Origin: Dyadobacter sp. CY323
GTDB lineage: Bacteria > Bacteroidota > Bacteroidia > Cytophagales > Spirosomataceae
Reading direction: 5' to 3'
DNA length: 64,000 nucleotides
NCBI RefSeq assembly: GCF_021390245.1
Contig: NZ_JAJUXH010000001.1
Span: 620,001 to 684,000 of the forward strand
Below, piece by piece: positions 25,897-35,000 of the stretch; position 1 is the stretch's first letter, and every line of letters starts with the position of its first letter. The position numbers and the translations under genes were made by a program. Under the pieces are notes generated by a model. The model was not told the origin of the DNA. It did not search any database and saw only the letters and a list, made by a program, of their open reading frames with translations.

Positions 25897-27327
25897 ATGG
25901 AAAGACTTGACAATAGGGTAGCCGGAAGTCTTACCCGGTTTTATGTAGTGGCATTATTTGTGGTGGCGATGCTGACGGTCAGTGGGTTATTCTTGATCCG
26001 GCGGACGATCAGTGGGCTCAATCATGATAGCCGCATCGTAAACGTGGCGGGTAGACAACGGATGCTCAGTCAACGTCTTACGAAGCTGGCGATCTTGGAA
26101 ACGGAGGGGAAAAGGTCTGCTGATCCCGCGGATTTTGATTCGCTATTGACGGTTTGGAAACAAAGCCATGAAGATCTTATAAGGAATAAACTGCCTGTCG
26201 GGGATGGTTTTGCAACCTGGAAAAGTGCCGCACTGGATACCATGTTCCGCCATATTGATCCCGTTTTTGATTCGCTGCATCATGATTTTATACGGATCAG
26301 GGACCGTACTATCTTGCCTGAGGCTCGTCTGGAAGCATTGTCGCGGATCTTACGAAATGAGCCGATGTTCCTTTCTCAAATGAACAATATTGTGTTTCAG
26401 TTTGACAAGGAAAGTTTTCAGCGGCTCGAAAACCTGGAACGGATTGAATGGATATTGGATATCATGACGATCCTGGTGCTTTTGGCGGAAGGTTTGCTGA
26501 TTTTCAGGCCTGTGGTGAATACAACGAGACGGGTAGTGCGGATGCTGACCGAATCGGAGGGGGCTTTGCAATCGGCTAACCACCAACTTCAGGAAGCTAA
26601 CAAACACCTTCTGGAAGCTCAGAATGAACTTTTACGATTGCAGGAAGAGCAATATGAAATGCAAATGGCTGAAGACCGGATCCGCGCGGCGGCGCTGATT
26701 GAAGGTCAGGAAGAAGAGCGGAAAAGGTTTGCATTAGAACTTCACGACGGCATCGGCCAAATGCTGACCGGACTGAAACTGCACGCCGAAAAGTTGAAAA
26801 TCATGGAGTTCAGCGATGAAAAGCAAAGGAAAAGATTCGGCCAGCTTGTTTCACTTATACACGACACGATTCAAACTACCCGACAAATTTCGTTTAATCT
26901 GATGCCTTCGGTATTGAACGATTTTGGGCTGGCGGCAGCATTGAAGCTACTTTGCGAGCAAACAAGCAATTCATCAGGCATCGACATTCAGTTTGAAGAA
27001 CAGACAACCGGAGAGCCGGAACTTGGACGGGCTATGGAAACCGGTTTGTACCGCATCGCGCAGGAAGCATTGAATAATGCGGTGAAACATTCTCAGGCCG
27101 GACACATTCTCGTCCGCCTCGAACAAAGCGAAATGCAGGTGGTTCTCGAAGTCAATGACGATGGAAAAGGTTTTGATCTGAATAATCTAAAACCGGATCA
27201 GGAGTTTGCTTACAACCACAATGGAATGGAGAATATCCGTACCCGGGCGCAATTGATGAATGGGGAAATGGAAATAATATCGGAAATTAACAGTGGGACG
27301 AGGTTGATTGTAAAAGTGGATTTCTAA
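25897..27327 (+). CDS. NarX-like nitrate/nitrite sensor histidine kinase
   Basis: A 476-residue membrane kinase. Helix 1 is at about 14-35, then a periplasmic domain of the PilJ/NarX type with a P-box-like segment VNVAGRQRMLSQRL (48-61), the part that binds nitrate in NarX. Helix 2 is at about 184-206, followed by a coiled coil (220-265), HisKA_3 with phospho-acceptor H283 in LELHDGIGQM, and a HATPase with EALNNAVKHS and NDDGKGFD. Together with the next gene it forms a NarX/NarL-like pair, and its place after nirBD supports nitrate sensing. It lacks the cysteine-rich middle of E. coli NarX. Ligand binding is inferred. Confidence 0.88.
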   Translation: MERLDNRVAGSLTRFYVVALFVVAMLTVSGLFLIRRTISGLNHDSRIVNVAGRQRMLSQRLTKLAILETEGKRSADPADFDSLLTVWKQSHEDLIRNKLPVGDGFATWKSAALDTMFRHIDPVFDSLHHDFIRIRDRTILPEARLEALSRILRNEPMFLSQMNNIVFQFDKESFQRLENLERIEWILDIMTILVLLAEGLLIFRPVVNTTRRVVRMLTESEGALQSANHQLQEANKHLLEAQNELLRLQEEQYEMQMAEDRIRAAALIEGQEEERKRFALELHDGIGQMLTGLKLHAEKLKIMEFSDEKQRKRFGQLVSLIHDTIQTTRQISFNLMPSVLNDFGLAAALKLLCEQTSNSSGIDIQFEEQTTGEPELGRAMETGLYRIAQEALNNAVKHSQAGHILVRLEQSEMQVVLEVNDDGKGFDLNNLKPDQEFAYNHNGMENIRTRAQLMNGEMEIISEINSGTRLIVKVDF

Positions 27328-27350
27328 TATTTGTAAAAAACATTTCGTCA

Positions 27351-28031
27351 ATGCCGATCAGGATTTTAGTTGTGGATGATCACTCTGTGGTTCGTCAGGG
27401 GATTATTTCCCTGCTCGAAGATGAGGAAGATATTGAGATAGCAGGTGAGGCTTCGGATGGGGACGAGGTTTGGGATATGGTTGAAAAAACGAAACCGGAT
27501 GTGATCCTGCTAGACCTGACGATGCCACGCGTTTCGGGAATGGAAGTCATCGGCCAGATCGTTCCCGAGTTTCCGAATTCCCGCATTCTGGTTTTCAGTA
27601 TGCATAACAACCCGGATTACATGATTTCCTCCGTGAAGAACGGGGCATCGGGTTATCTCCAGAAAGATACCAGCCGGGATGAACTGTTGAGCGCGATCCG
27701 CAGCATTGCCAAAGGTGAACTGTACTTTCCGCCTTATGCGTCATCCGTTATTATCCGGAATTTGTTGAAAGAAAGTATCCGGTATGCCGCACCTGCCGTC
27801 GCTACAGAAACTGATCAAACCGAGGGTAAGTCCATTTGGAATATCATCACGCCACGCGAGCAGCAGATTTTGAAATGCTTAACAGAAGGTATGAGCAGCA
27901 AAGACATCGCCGAAAAATTCGACATCAGTTCGAATACCGTCGCCAACCAGCGCGCCAGCATTATGAGGAAAGCGAATGTGAAAAATACCGCGGAGTTGAT
28001 TAGTCTGGCGTCGAAAGGCGGGCGATCTTGA
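27351..28031 (+). CDS. NarL/FixJ-family response regulator
   Basis: A 226-residue regulator: receiver domain 1-120 with D9-D10, phospho-acceptor D55 (VILLDLTMPR) and K105 (GYLQKD), then a linker and a LuxR-type helix-turn-helix from about 163 (ITPREQQILKCLTEGMSSKDIA, then SSNTVANQRASIMRK). It starts 23 bases after the kinase, so the two are co-transcribed. The expected targets are the cobA-nas operon and nirBD, since they flank it and no other candidate operon is near. Confidence 0.92.
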   Translation: MPIRILVVDDHSVVRQGIISLLEDEEDIEIAGEASDGDEVWDMVEKTKPDVILLDLTMPRVSGMEVIGQIVPEFPNSRILVFSMHNNPDYMISSVKNGASGYLQKDTSRDELLSAIRSIAKGELYFPPYASSVIIRNLLKESIRYAAPAVATETDQTEGKSIWNIITPREQQILKCLTEGMSSKDIAEKFDISSNTVANQRASIMRKANVKNTAELISLASKGGRS

Positions 28032-28046
28032 ATGATCCGGTTTTTA

Positions 28047-28339
28047 TCAGGACACTTTTGAAGCAACCTGATACGGGATTGCTTTGATCAGTTTGGTATT
28101 ATTAAATTCCTCCACGACCACCACATTTTCTTTTGGAATGATGCCGCGATTAATCCAGTTCAAAACCGTTTCGATGCTTTTAATCTGAAATCGTCTGCAA
28201 TATTCCTTGAAGTAACCCATTCCGAAAGATCCACTAATTCTCCCTGACTGATCAGATAGGACCGGGCATCGTTTATTGCAGATTGACCTTCTGCAAGCAA
28301 CGCCTCGATTTTTTTTGTTAAGTCGCTTTTCTCTTCCAT
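28047..28339 (-). pseudogene. frameshifted small helix-turn-helix-like gene
   Basis: From ATG 28339 the frame reads MEEKSDLTKKIEALLAEG and on to LVDLSEWVTS, then hits a stop after 58 codons. In the shifted frame the protein continues as KEYCRRFQIKSIETVLNWIN and RGIIPKENVVVVEEFNNTKL to a stop at 28047. The span of 293 bases is one short of a multiple of three, so one base was lost near 28210 (WVT-x-KEYC expected). The intact 97-residue product would hold an excisionase/MerR-like DNA-binding motif (KEYCRRF...WINRGIIP). It sits 8 bases after a Dabb gene. A sequencing error is possible. Confidence 0.75.
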
Positions 28340-28347
28340 GTTCCAAA

Positions 28348-28638
28348 TTACAACTCTTGATAATCAATCTCCAAAAAATCAGCTACATCCGGGATCCAGA
28401 ATTCCTTAATAAACCTCTCGTGGTCAGGATGAATGGAGTAGGCGTCGTAATCAGACTGATTATCGAATTCCATGGATAGACCGTATTCAAACTGGTTTTT
28501 CGGGCTGGTTTGTTTTAGAACTTTGAAATTTTGGACGCCTGGAATGTCTTGCAAATCACGCGCAGCATTTAAAAAAAGCGTCTCTTTTTCTGAATCTTTC
28601 GGGTGTTTGAGTTTCAGGAATACGGAATGGAAAATCAT
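28348..28638 (-). CDS. Dabb family (stress-responsive A/B barrel) protein
   Basis: A 96-residue ferredoxin-like dimeric alpha/beta-barrel protein. Features are the start MIFHSVFLKLKH, the central GVQNFKVLKQTSPKNQFEYG, and the conserved end YDAYSIHPDHERFIKEFW, where the HPxH motif often lines a ligand pocket. Such proteins are small enzymes or ligand binders with diverse roles. It follows the antiporter gene by 4 bases on the same strand and precedes the frameshifted small gene by 8, so these form one transcript. Confidence 0.85.
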   Translation of the reverse strand: MIFHSVFLKLKHPKDSEKETLFLNAARDLQDIPGVQNFKVLKQTSPKNQFEYGLSMEFDNQSDYDAYSIHPDHERFIKEFWIPDVADFLEIDYQEL

Positions 28639-28642
28639 GAAG

Positions 28643-29893
28643 TTATGGTTTAGAAATATTAAGTCGTTTTACGAGCCAGGGTAACGTCAGCCCCTGACCG
28701 ATCAATGTGAAAAGTACGACCACCACTGAAATGAAAATAATGGTGTGTCTTTCAGGAAAAGGACTGCCATCGCCCAATTTACCGGGTAATCCGATCGCAA
28801 TCGCGAGTGAAACAATTCCCCGCATGCCCGACCAGCTGATAATGAGGCTGTTCTTGAAATCCAGCAATGCGTTTTCGGTGATCCTGCCCCGGCCGGTTTC
28901 AAAACCCTTTTGCAAACTCATCTGCTGCCCAAAAACCCGCAGCATTCTCAGTACCAATGCGATAACTGTAATAATAAAAGCATAACCGATATTAGGGAGT
29001 ACCTGGTCTTCCGCGATACTTTTAATTACAAAAGGAAATTGCAGGCCAATTAAAATGAAGATCAGCCCATTCAGAAGATAAATAATGATGTCCCAAATGT
29101 TTTTCGACTGCGTTTTCAATGTTTTTGGGAAAATTTTGTTGCTGAATTTTGCAATACTTAAACCCAAAATAACTACCGCGATCACACCCGAAACATGTGA
29201 TTCTTCCGCAATCAGGTACGTAACAAAAGGCGTCAGCAGCATGAAACTGATCGTTGCCAGCGTGTTGTCCTGGATTTTTGAGATGATGAATGAAAGGATG
29301 CGGCCCATTACCAGCCCCACCAGTGCGCCGCCCAGCATCAGTACCCCAAAATCAAATGCTGCTTTCCAGAATACGAATGCGGTACCGGTCACCGCTGCAA
29401 CCGCAAAACGGTACGTCACCAATGCAGAAGCATCGTTGATGAGGCTTTCACCTTCGAGGATGGTGGTGGTTTTGTGTGAAAGTCCCAGACCTTTTGTGAT
29501 ACTCATGGCAGCCACAGCATCCGTAGCCGAAAGTATCGCGCCGAGAACGAATGACAGTGACCAGGTCATGCCGGGGATCATGTAATGTGCGACCACTGCA
29601 ATGCCCGTCGCCGAAATGAAAACGAGCCACACCGCCAGGGTACCAATGGTATTGATATTGGTTTTGAAATGATCGAAGGAGATATTAAACGCCGCGTCGT
29701 AAAGCAGCGGGGGCAGAAAGATCAGGAAAACAACTTCCGGATTTAAACTGATTTCGGGTATTTCCGGAATAAAACCGACTGCCATTCCGGCAACAATCAG
29801 CAAAATCGGGGAAGGGATCCTGATCCGGTCGGAAATAGCCGAAAGACCAATCATCACAGCCAGAATGAAGATAACGATACTGTAATTTTCCAT
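28643..29893 (-). CDS. Na+/H+ antiporter, CPA1 family
   Basis: A 416-residue inner-membrane protein with about 12 helices, read from ATG 29893; the open frame extends upstream but that would overlap the toxin gene. CPA1 markers are FLPPLLYDAAFN, the carboxylate pair region ALVTYRFAVAA preceded by EGESLINDASALV (the ND of the active site), and SWSGMRGIVSLAIAIGLP near the C-terminus. It exchanges Na+ (or K+) for H+ and regulates pH and ion balance. The usual long cytoplasmic C-terminal domain is absent, as in short bacterial forms. It lies 20 bases downstream of a VapC-like toxin. Confidence 0.92.
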   Translation of the reverse strand: MENYSIVIFILAVMIGLSAISDRIRIPSPILLIVAGMAVGFIPEIPEISLNPEVVFLIFLPPLLYDAAFNISFDHFKTNINTIGTLAVWLVFISATGIAVVAHYMIPGMTWSLSFVLGAILSATDAVAAMSITKGLGLSHKTTTILEGESLINDASALVTYRFAVAAVTGTAFVFWKAAFDFGVLMLGGALVGLVMGRILSFIISKIQDNTLATISFMLLTPFVTYLIAEESHVSGVIAVVILGLSIAKFSNKIFPKTLKTQSKNIWDIIIYLLNGLIFILIGLQFPFVIKSIAEDQVLPNIGYAFIITVIALVLRMLRVFGQQMSLQKGFETGRGRITENALLDFKNSLIISWSGMRGIVSLAIAIGLPGKLGDGSPFPERHTIIFISVVVVLFTLIGQGLTLPWLVKRLNISKP

Positions 29894-29912
29894 TGAGCAA
29901 AGATATGGATCT

Positions 29913-30320
29913 CTATTGCAACAATGTAATCTCAATATTTGCTAGGTTCCCAATGCGTTTAAAATCAGCTTTGTTGAAAGTTAGTAGCTTGGAACAGTGA
30001 GTTTCGGCAATAGCAGTGTGGAGGCAATCATTGATGTTTTGAAAACCAATCCGTTTTGCAAGGTAAATCGCCCGTTCCATTTCCATAATTGAATAGGGGA
30101 CAGGCTGGAAATTTAAGAAAGCCGCGAGCATAGCCTCGATATCATCCGGATGTTGACCAAGCCTTTGCAGAACGAAAGCCGTTTCTTGCAGGCATAAAAG
30201 GGAAATAAAAAATTGCTCCCGTTCCGTCGAATCTTGATAAAGGTTTTTTGCCAGCTTGTGTTTGGCGGAATCTTGCGGAATGAGAAGATTAATCAGAACG
30301 TCCGTGTCAAAGTAAATCAT
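29913..30320 (-). CDS. VapC-like PIN-domain ribonuclease toxin
   Basis: A 135-residue PIN protein with metal-binding acids in place: D5 in MIYFDTDVLINLL, E46 in CLQETAF, D98 in NINDCLHTAIA, and D118 near TFNKADF. It would cut RNA when free of its antitoxin. The start overlaps the preceding antitoxin gene by 4 bases. The full set of catalytic acids suggests the toxin is functional. It is followed after 20 bases by an antiporter gene. Confidence 0.88.
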   Translation of the reverse strand: MIYFDTDVLINLLIPQDSAKHKLAKNLYQDSTEREQFFISLLCLQETAFVLQRLGQHPDDIEAMLAAFLNFQPVPYSIMEMERAIYLAKRIGFQNINDCLHTAIAETHCSKLLTFNKADFKRIGNLANIEITLLQ

Positions 30321-30553
30321 AGATTTACTTCGTTGGCCAGTGCTGACAAGTCCAGATTGGAATCAACTGTCACATTCCTGAACCGGTCGATTACAGGCAG
30401 AGATTTTTTGTATAACTCCTTTTGGGTAACGGCAGTATTCTTCTCAACATCCTCAACGATAATTTTAAGCTCTTTATCGCCAAACATTGCCCGGACAGAC
30501 TCGATAAAGTTGCTGTTCAGGTTTGAAGACTTAATTTGAAAAGTGTGTTGCAT
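30317..30553 (-). CDS. antitoxin of the VapBC-like pair
   Basis: A 78-residue protein directly upstream of the PIN toxin and overlapping it by 4 bases. It begins MQHTFQIKSSNLNSNFIESV and includes LKIIVEDVEKN, a beta strand-helix pattern seen in Phd/RHH-like antitoxins, while the C-terminal half (SLPVIDRFRNVTVD) would wrap the toxin. The family is not certain from sequence alone; the call rests on size, order and overlap. Confidence 0.75.
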   Translation of the reverse strand: MQHTFQIKSSNLNSNFIESVRAMFGDKELKIIVEDVEKNTAVTQKELYKKSLPVIDRFRNVTVDSNLDLSALANEVNL

Positions 30554-30673
30554 GGTTTTGTTCTTTTATCAAAGATAATAATTAGCTCGGTAATGATCGA
30601 ATCTATGAAAAACACCTTTTGTCTTTTTTTCAATAAATCCCTACTTTTCAGTTACAAAAAAAGACAACCAATC

Positions 30674-30886
30674 ATGGCCGAAGATCGCAACCAAAACCCA
30701 GCCACGGACGAATCGTACATTGTTTCGAATGTATTGCGTTTTCGTGTTCCTTTTATTCCTCTGAACAGGTTGAACGCTGTGGAGGGAAAAGTGGTTAGCT
30801 GGACCCGAAAATGGGATTTTGAGGAAAAATTATTGGTTTTCGCAGTCTTGTTCGTGGCGGTTCTTCTGATTTTCAGATCGTTTTAA
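30674..30886 (+). CDS. small membrane protein, hypothetical
   Basis: A 70-residue protein read from ATG 30674 (MAEDRNQNPATDESYIVSN); the open frame upstream runs into a poly-A/T intergenic stretch and is unlikely to be coding. A single hydrophobic helix lies at the C-terminus (about 51-68, LLVFAVLFVAVLLIF), so it would be a tail-anchored protein with its N-terminus in the cytoplasm. It is divergent from the antitoxin gene and convergent with the sialidase-like gene. Function unknown. Confidence 0.55.
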   Translation: MAEDRNQNPATDESYIVSNVLRFRVPFIPLNRLNAVEGKVVSWTRKWDFEEKLLVFAVLFVAVLLIFRSF

Positions 30887-30901
30887 AGATCAGTCCAATC
30901 C

Positions 30902-32098
30902 TTACTTTTTCGCCATCTTCCGAAAGTTTTTGATCCGGTGAAATGTCATGAAATTGGCGTCATGATTATTATGTGCCCCGCCAAGTCCATCGTCGAATGC
31001 CGTTCGTGAAAGAAAAATGATGTTTTTGGCTTCAAAGAGCCAATCAACATACTGAAACCCGTGTTTGGCAACATCCGGATGATGTAGCAATTGTTTTTTG
31101 AATGTCCAGTTCCTCAGGTCCGCAGAGCTGAAAAGTGCCTGGGAATTGCGGATACTGGCCGGAGATTTTGCAGGATTCGCCGCTTTCACTTCGTCGGGAA
31201 TGTAATTGCTGATCGTCCAGTAACGTTTCGATTTTGGATCGTAGCGGATCGCAAATTTCTTACTTCCGCCCGGGAATGGGATAAAATCGTTGTTTGGATC
31301 GAATGTAGCCATTTCTCCATCTGCACTTATTTTTACAATCGCTGCCTTTTCATCCAGCGCAGTTTTATCATCGACACGCAGAATATCCACAATGCTTCCA
31401 TCTGGCGACAAAACCGCATTACCTTCCAGCCAGCCGGTGAAATGTCCATTCAGATAGGTGGAATCAAAACGCATAATGTTGGATGAAGTCCAGTTAGCAG
31501 CGATCATCGGGTCTGCGTCAAGCGGAATGGACATCATGAATGCGGAATACCGTTTGCCCCATTGTTTTGGCGGCCCGGCCGCATCTTCCATCGCACGCCA
31601 TAACTTCCCGTTATGCTCAACGAGCGGCATGGGCGCACAATGGTATTCACCCTCTTTTAGTAAACCATTATTGCCATTCGAGGGCGTAGTCCAGGTTGCG
31701 CCATTGTCGGTAGACTTGCGGATAATCGTATTCCCGTGATGCCGGTTAGTCCCCATCAAATACAGATTTCCCTGGTGCACAAATAGTTTTGACCAGAATT
31801 GTCCATTGATTTCCGAAACTTGCTTCCAGTTTTTCCCTTTATCCGACGAACGAAAAATGCGTGAGATCGCGCTGACATGTTCCGTTGATTTCGGCCCGAA
31901 AAAATCATGGGAAGCCACGTAATCCCCATTCGGTAAAATGGCAATGCTCGGAGAGCCGAGATATTGCCCGGAAGAAGCCGGGCTATGGGTTACAATAATC
32001 CCCGGAACTTTTGAAAAGTCAGGCATTTGCGCGGTTGCGGCGTGAAAGGTAAAGCTGGCTAGTACAAGAGGTACTATTTTAAGAAAGGTCGGATTCAT
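30902..32098 (-). CDS. sialidase/BNR-repeat family exoenzyme-like protein
   Basis: A 398-residue secreted protein with signal peptide (cleavage after about residue 23, ATAQ) and a six-bladed beta-propeller. Two Asp boxes, SSDKGKNW and STDNGATW, are visible, with blades around GSPSIAILPNGDYVASHDFF and PMPLVEHNGKLWRAMED. It belongs to the exo-alpha-sialidase-like group of Bacteroidota; the arginine triad of true sialidases is not clear, so the sugar cleaved is uncertain. Its ATG overlaps the stop of the 1276-residue gene by one base (TGATG), so the two are made together. Confidence 0.78.
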   Translation of the reverse strand: MNPTFLKIVPLVLASFTFHAATAQMPDFSKVPGIIVTHSPASSGQYLGSPSIAILPNGDYVASHDFFGPKSTEHVSAISRIFRSSDKGKNWKQVSEINGQFWSKLFVHQGNLYLMGTNRHHGNTIIRKSTDNGATWTTPSNGNNGLLKEGEYHCAPMPLVEHNGKLWRAMEDAAGPPKQWGKRYSAFMMSIPLDADPMIAANWTSSNIMRFDSTYLNGHFTGWLEGNAVLSPDGSIVDILRVDDKTALDEKAAIVKISADGEMATFDPNNDFIPFPGGSKKFAIRYDPKSKRYWTISNYIPDEVKAANPAKSPASIRNSQALFSSADLRNWTFKKQLLHHPDVAKHGFQYVDWLFEAKNIIFLSRTAFDDGLGGAHNNHDANFMTFHRIKNFRKMAKK

Positions 32099-35000
32099 CA
32101 GGGTTTTTTAGGGGGTTCTGTTACTTTTAAAATTCCCTGCATGACCCGCCAGTGTCCTGGAAATGAACAGATAAACGGATAATTCCCGGCTTGTGCAGGT
32201 GCCGTAAAATTCAAACGGAAATTCTGTCCCGAATTAACCAGTGGCGTGAAATACAGAATATCGGTGGAATTGGGTATGAAATTCTTTTCAAAACCGTCTT
32301 TCAGGTTAGCCATTGCGTCGGCGGCTTCGCCTACTTTCTGCTCGGTACCCGGCTTTACGATCACTACATTGTGCGGCATCACATCCGGATTGGTAAATGT
32401 CAGCGATACTTTCCTTCCCGCCGGAACCTGCAATTCTTGTTTGTCAAAAGCCATTTTGGCTTCGATTGCATTCAGCGAGATTTCCAACGTACCCATTGCT
32501 TCCAAAAGCGAAGACACTTCCTTTCGGTCTGTTTCAGGAACCCGTGCCGCCCGTTTTTTCATTTCTACAATGGCCTTGGCAAACGCCGCCGAATTCCGGA
32601 CATCGGCTGGCAACGTTTCCAGGGATGCCACAAACTCACGGGTAGATTGGGTTTTATCTGTGCTATTACTGATTGTCAAATCCATATAAATGGGCAATGC
32701 AATTTCCGGCATTTGGGCGATGTAGCCATTTTTATCGGCAGCCAAATGCTGTCCGGTTTGCCCCGATTTGTCCGACGAAATCAATGCCGCATGAGCGATG
32801 ACTTTCATCACTTTACTGGTATCTGTTTTGACAATATTTTGTAATTCAGCCTTGCTTTTTGCCAGGTCACCCTGATCGGAAGCAAACAGAATGCGTATCA
32901 GATCATTTTGTGCAGGTGTGTTTGTTTTCTCATTCCTGATCGCATTGGTCAGTATTTTTACAGTATTTGTGTTTTGATTTTCAGCGAGTTGAGAAACAGC
33001 ATCCTGTTTTTGTTTTAAATCAAAATCCGGTCGGGTAAGTATTGATGCCAGCTTCGCCGGGGATTTTGGTAATGCACTCAGTTCGGCATTGTTGAGGAGA
33101 GTGAGCAAGTAGTTTTCTGCTTTCCCAGTAATTTTTCCTTGTTGCAGAGAAGCCAGCCAAACCGGTTTCAAATGCCGGAACGTTTCGTGAATGGCATAGT
33201 CCAGGTAGTAATCGGTAGGATATTTAAAAACGTCCAGCGCGGCAGTAACGGCCGGAACCGATTCCAAAAAGCTCATTGCAACGATCGCTTCCAGCCTTAC
33301 CCGCGGCGATTCGTCATTTAATCTCGGCTTTAATAAATCCAATGCACCGGGCAGGTGGTCGTACCAAAAACGGACCAATTTTGTGGCCGCTGCTCGCGCC
33401 TGGGGCTCTTTTGCGTTTAATGCGGTTTTTAGCAAATCCATTTCAACAACGTCGAAATCCTGATAAATCCACAAAGCTTCCAGCAGATGCAGCTCATAAT
33501 CCGGATTGTTTTTATTCAATGTCGCTACCCATTTTTTCAATGCAGGCAACACCTCGGCTGCGGACATTTCGCGAAGCTGCGTCCGCGTTCGGTACCGGAA
33601 ACGATCTTCATGCACTTTCAGGTTTTCAAGTAGTTCAGAAACAGATTGTTTGGAAATATCAACGCGTTTTAAAAGGGGTTTTTCCTGATAGGTAATGCGC
33701 CAGATCCGCCCGTGCGATTTATCTCTCGCCGGGTCACGCGGGGGATTTTCACCGTGAGAAATGAGCGGATTGTACCAGTCGGCAATGTAAACGCCGCCAT
33801 CCGGCCCGAATTCGAGATCAATGGGTCGAAAATTTGGGTCCGACGATTGCAGCAATGCCTCGGCAGTTTCTTTACCCAAGATCCCGGAGCCTTGCTGGAT
33901 AACGCGGTGCTGCTTGGTACCCTGAAAACCAATGTTGTTATTGACCAGAAAGTCACCCTGCACGTCGTCCGGAAACTGGCGGCTCGATATCATTTCAATG
34001 CCTGCCGTGGGCCGCACCCTCGTTTCGGTAAACATATTGATCCGCGGATGTTTGTCCGGATAGTTCACTTTCCCGGTCATCGGCGGGGCAAAATAGTTGG
34101 AGCCATCGGAGGCGTCGCCGATCAGGTGGGTGCCCCATTTATCGAAAACACTGCCCCAGGGATTGTAGTAAGGATAAGAAATATAATGCGAAAGCTTGCC
34201 GGTGCGCGGCTCAAAACGATACGTAGCGCCAGCATAGGAACGGATCGGGCCGTACGGTGTCTCCACCTGCGTGTTCAGAAATGTGCCTTCATTAAAATAC
34301 AGCGCACCATCCTGACCATACGTAAATGCGTGCGAGGCATGGTGGCTATCCTCGGAACCGAAACCGCTCAGGACCACTTCTCTCACATCGGCTTTATCGT
34401 CCCCATTTGTGTCTTTCAAAAAAACAATATCCGGTTCCTGCGCTACAAAAATGCCGCCGTTTCCAAATTCAAAACCCAATGGAAGGTACAGATCATCTGC
34501 AAAAACGGTGTGCTTGTCGGCCTTCCCATCGCCGTCGGTATCTTCCAGGATCACGATTTTATCATGCACCGGAATGCCCGGAAAGTACTGCGGATAAGTC
34601 GGCATGGTAGCGACCCATAATCTTCCTTTCGCATCAAAATTCATCGCCACCGGCTTCTCGATCGGAAAATCTTTTTCCGAGGCAAACAAATTGATCTCAT
34701 ATCCTTTCGGCAATTTGAATTTTTCAGTCGTGGCCGGCCACATTTTTTCGTGATGCTCGTGAGCGGCTGCTTTCGCGGCTTCACCTTGCCGGCCCGTCAT
34801 TGAAATGTCGGTAAGTAATGCAGGATCAATGGGTTTGCCGCGCCGGTCAATGATATCCATTGCTTTTTTAAATGCAGTAACGTTTTTAGAAATCCCCATT
34901 TCCCAGATCACCGAATCCAATGCAGTCGTCATTTGATTCAGCTTGCGCAACTCCGGCGGAAATGCGATGACGCCAAACGGTTCGCGACGCCGTCCGTAGA

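Noticed and set aside
33712..34620. A 302-codon frame opposite the 1276-residue gene
   Set aside because: It lies wholly inside a well-supported gene on the other strand and resembles no protein family.
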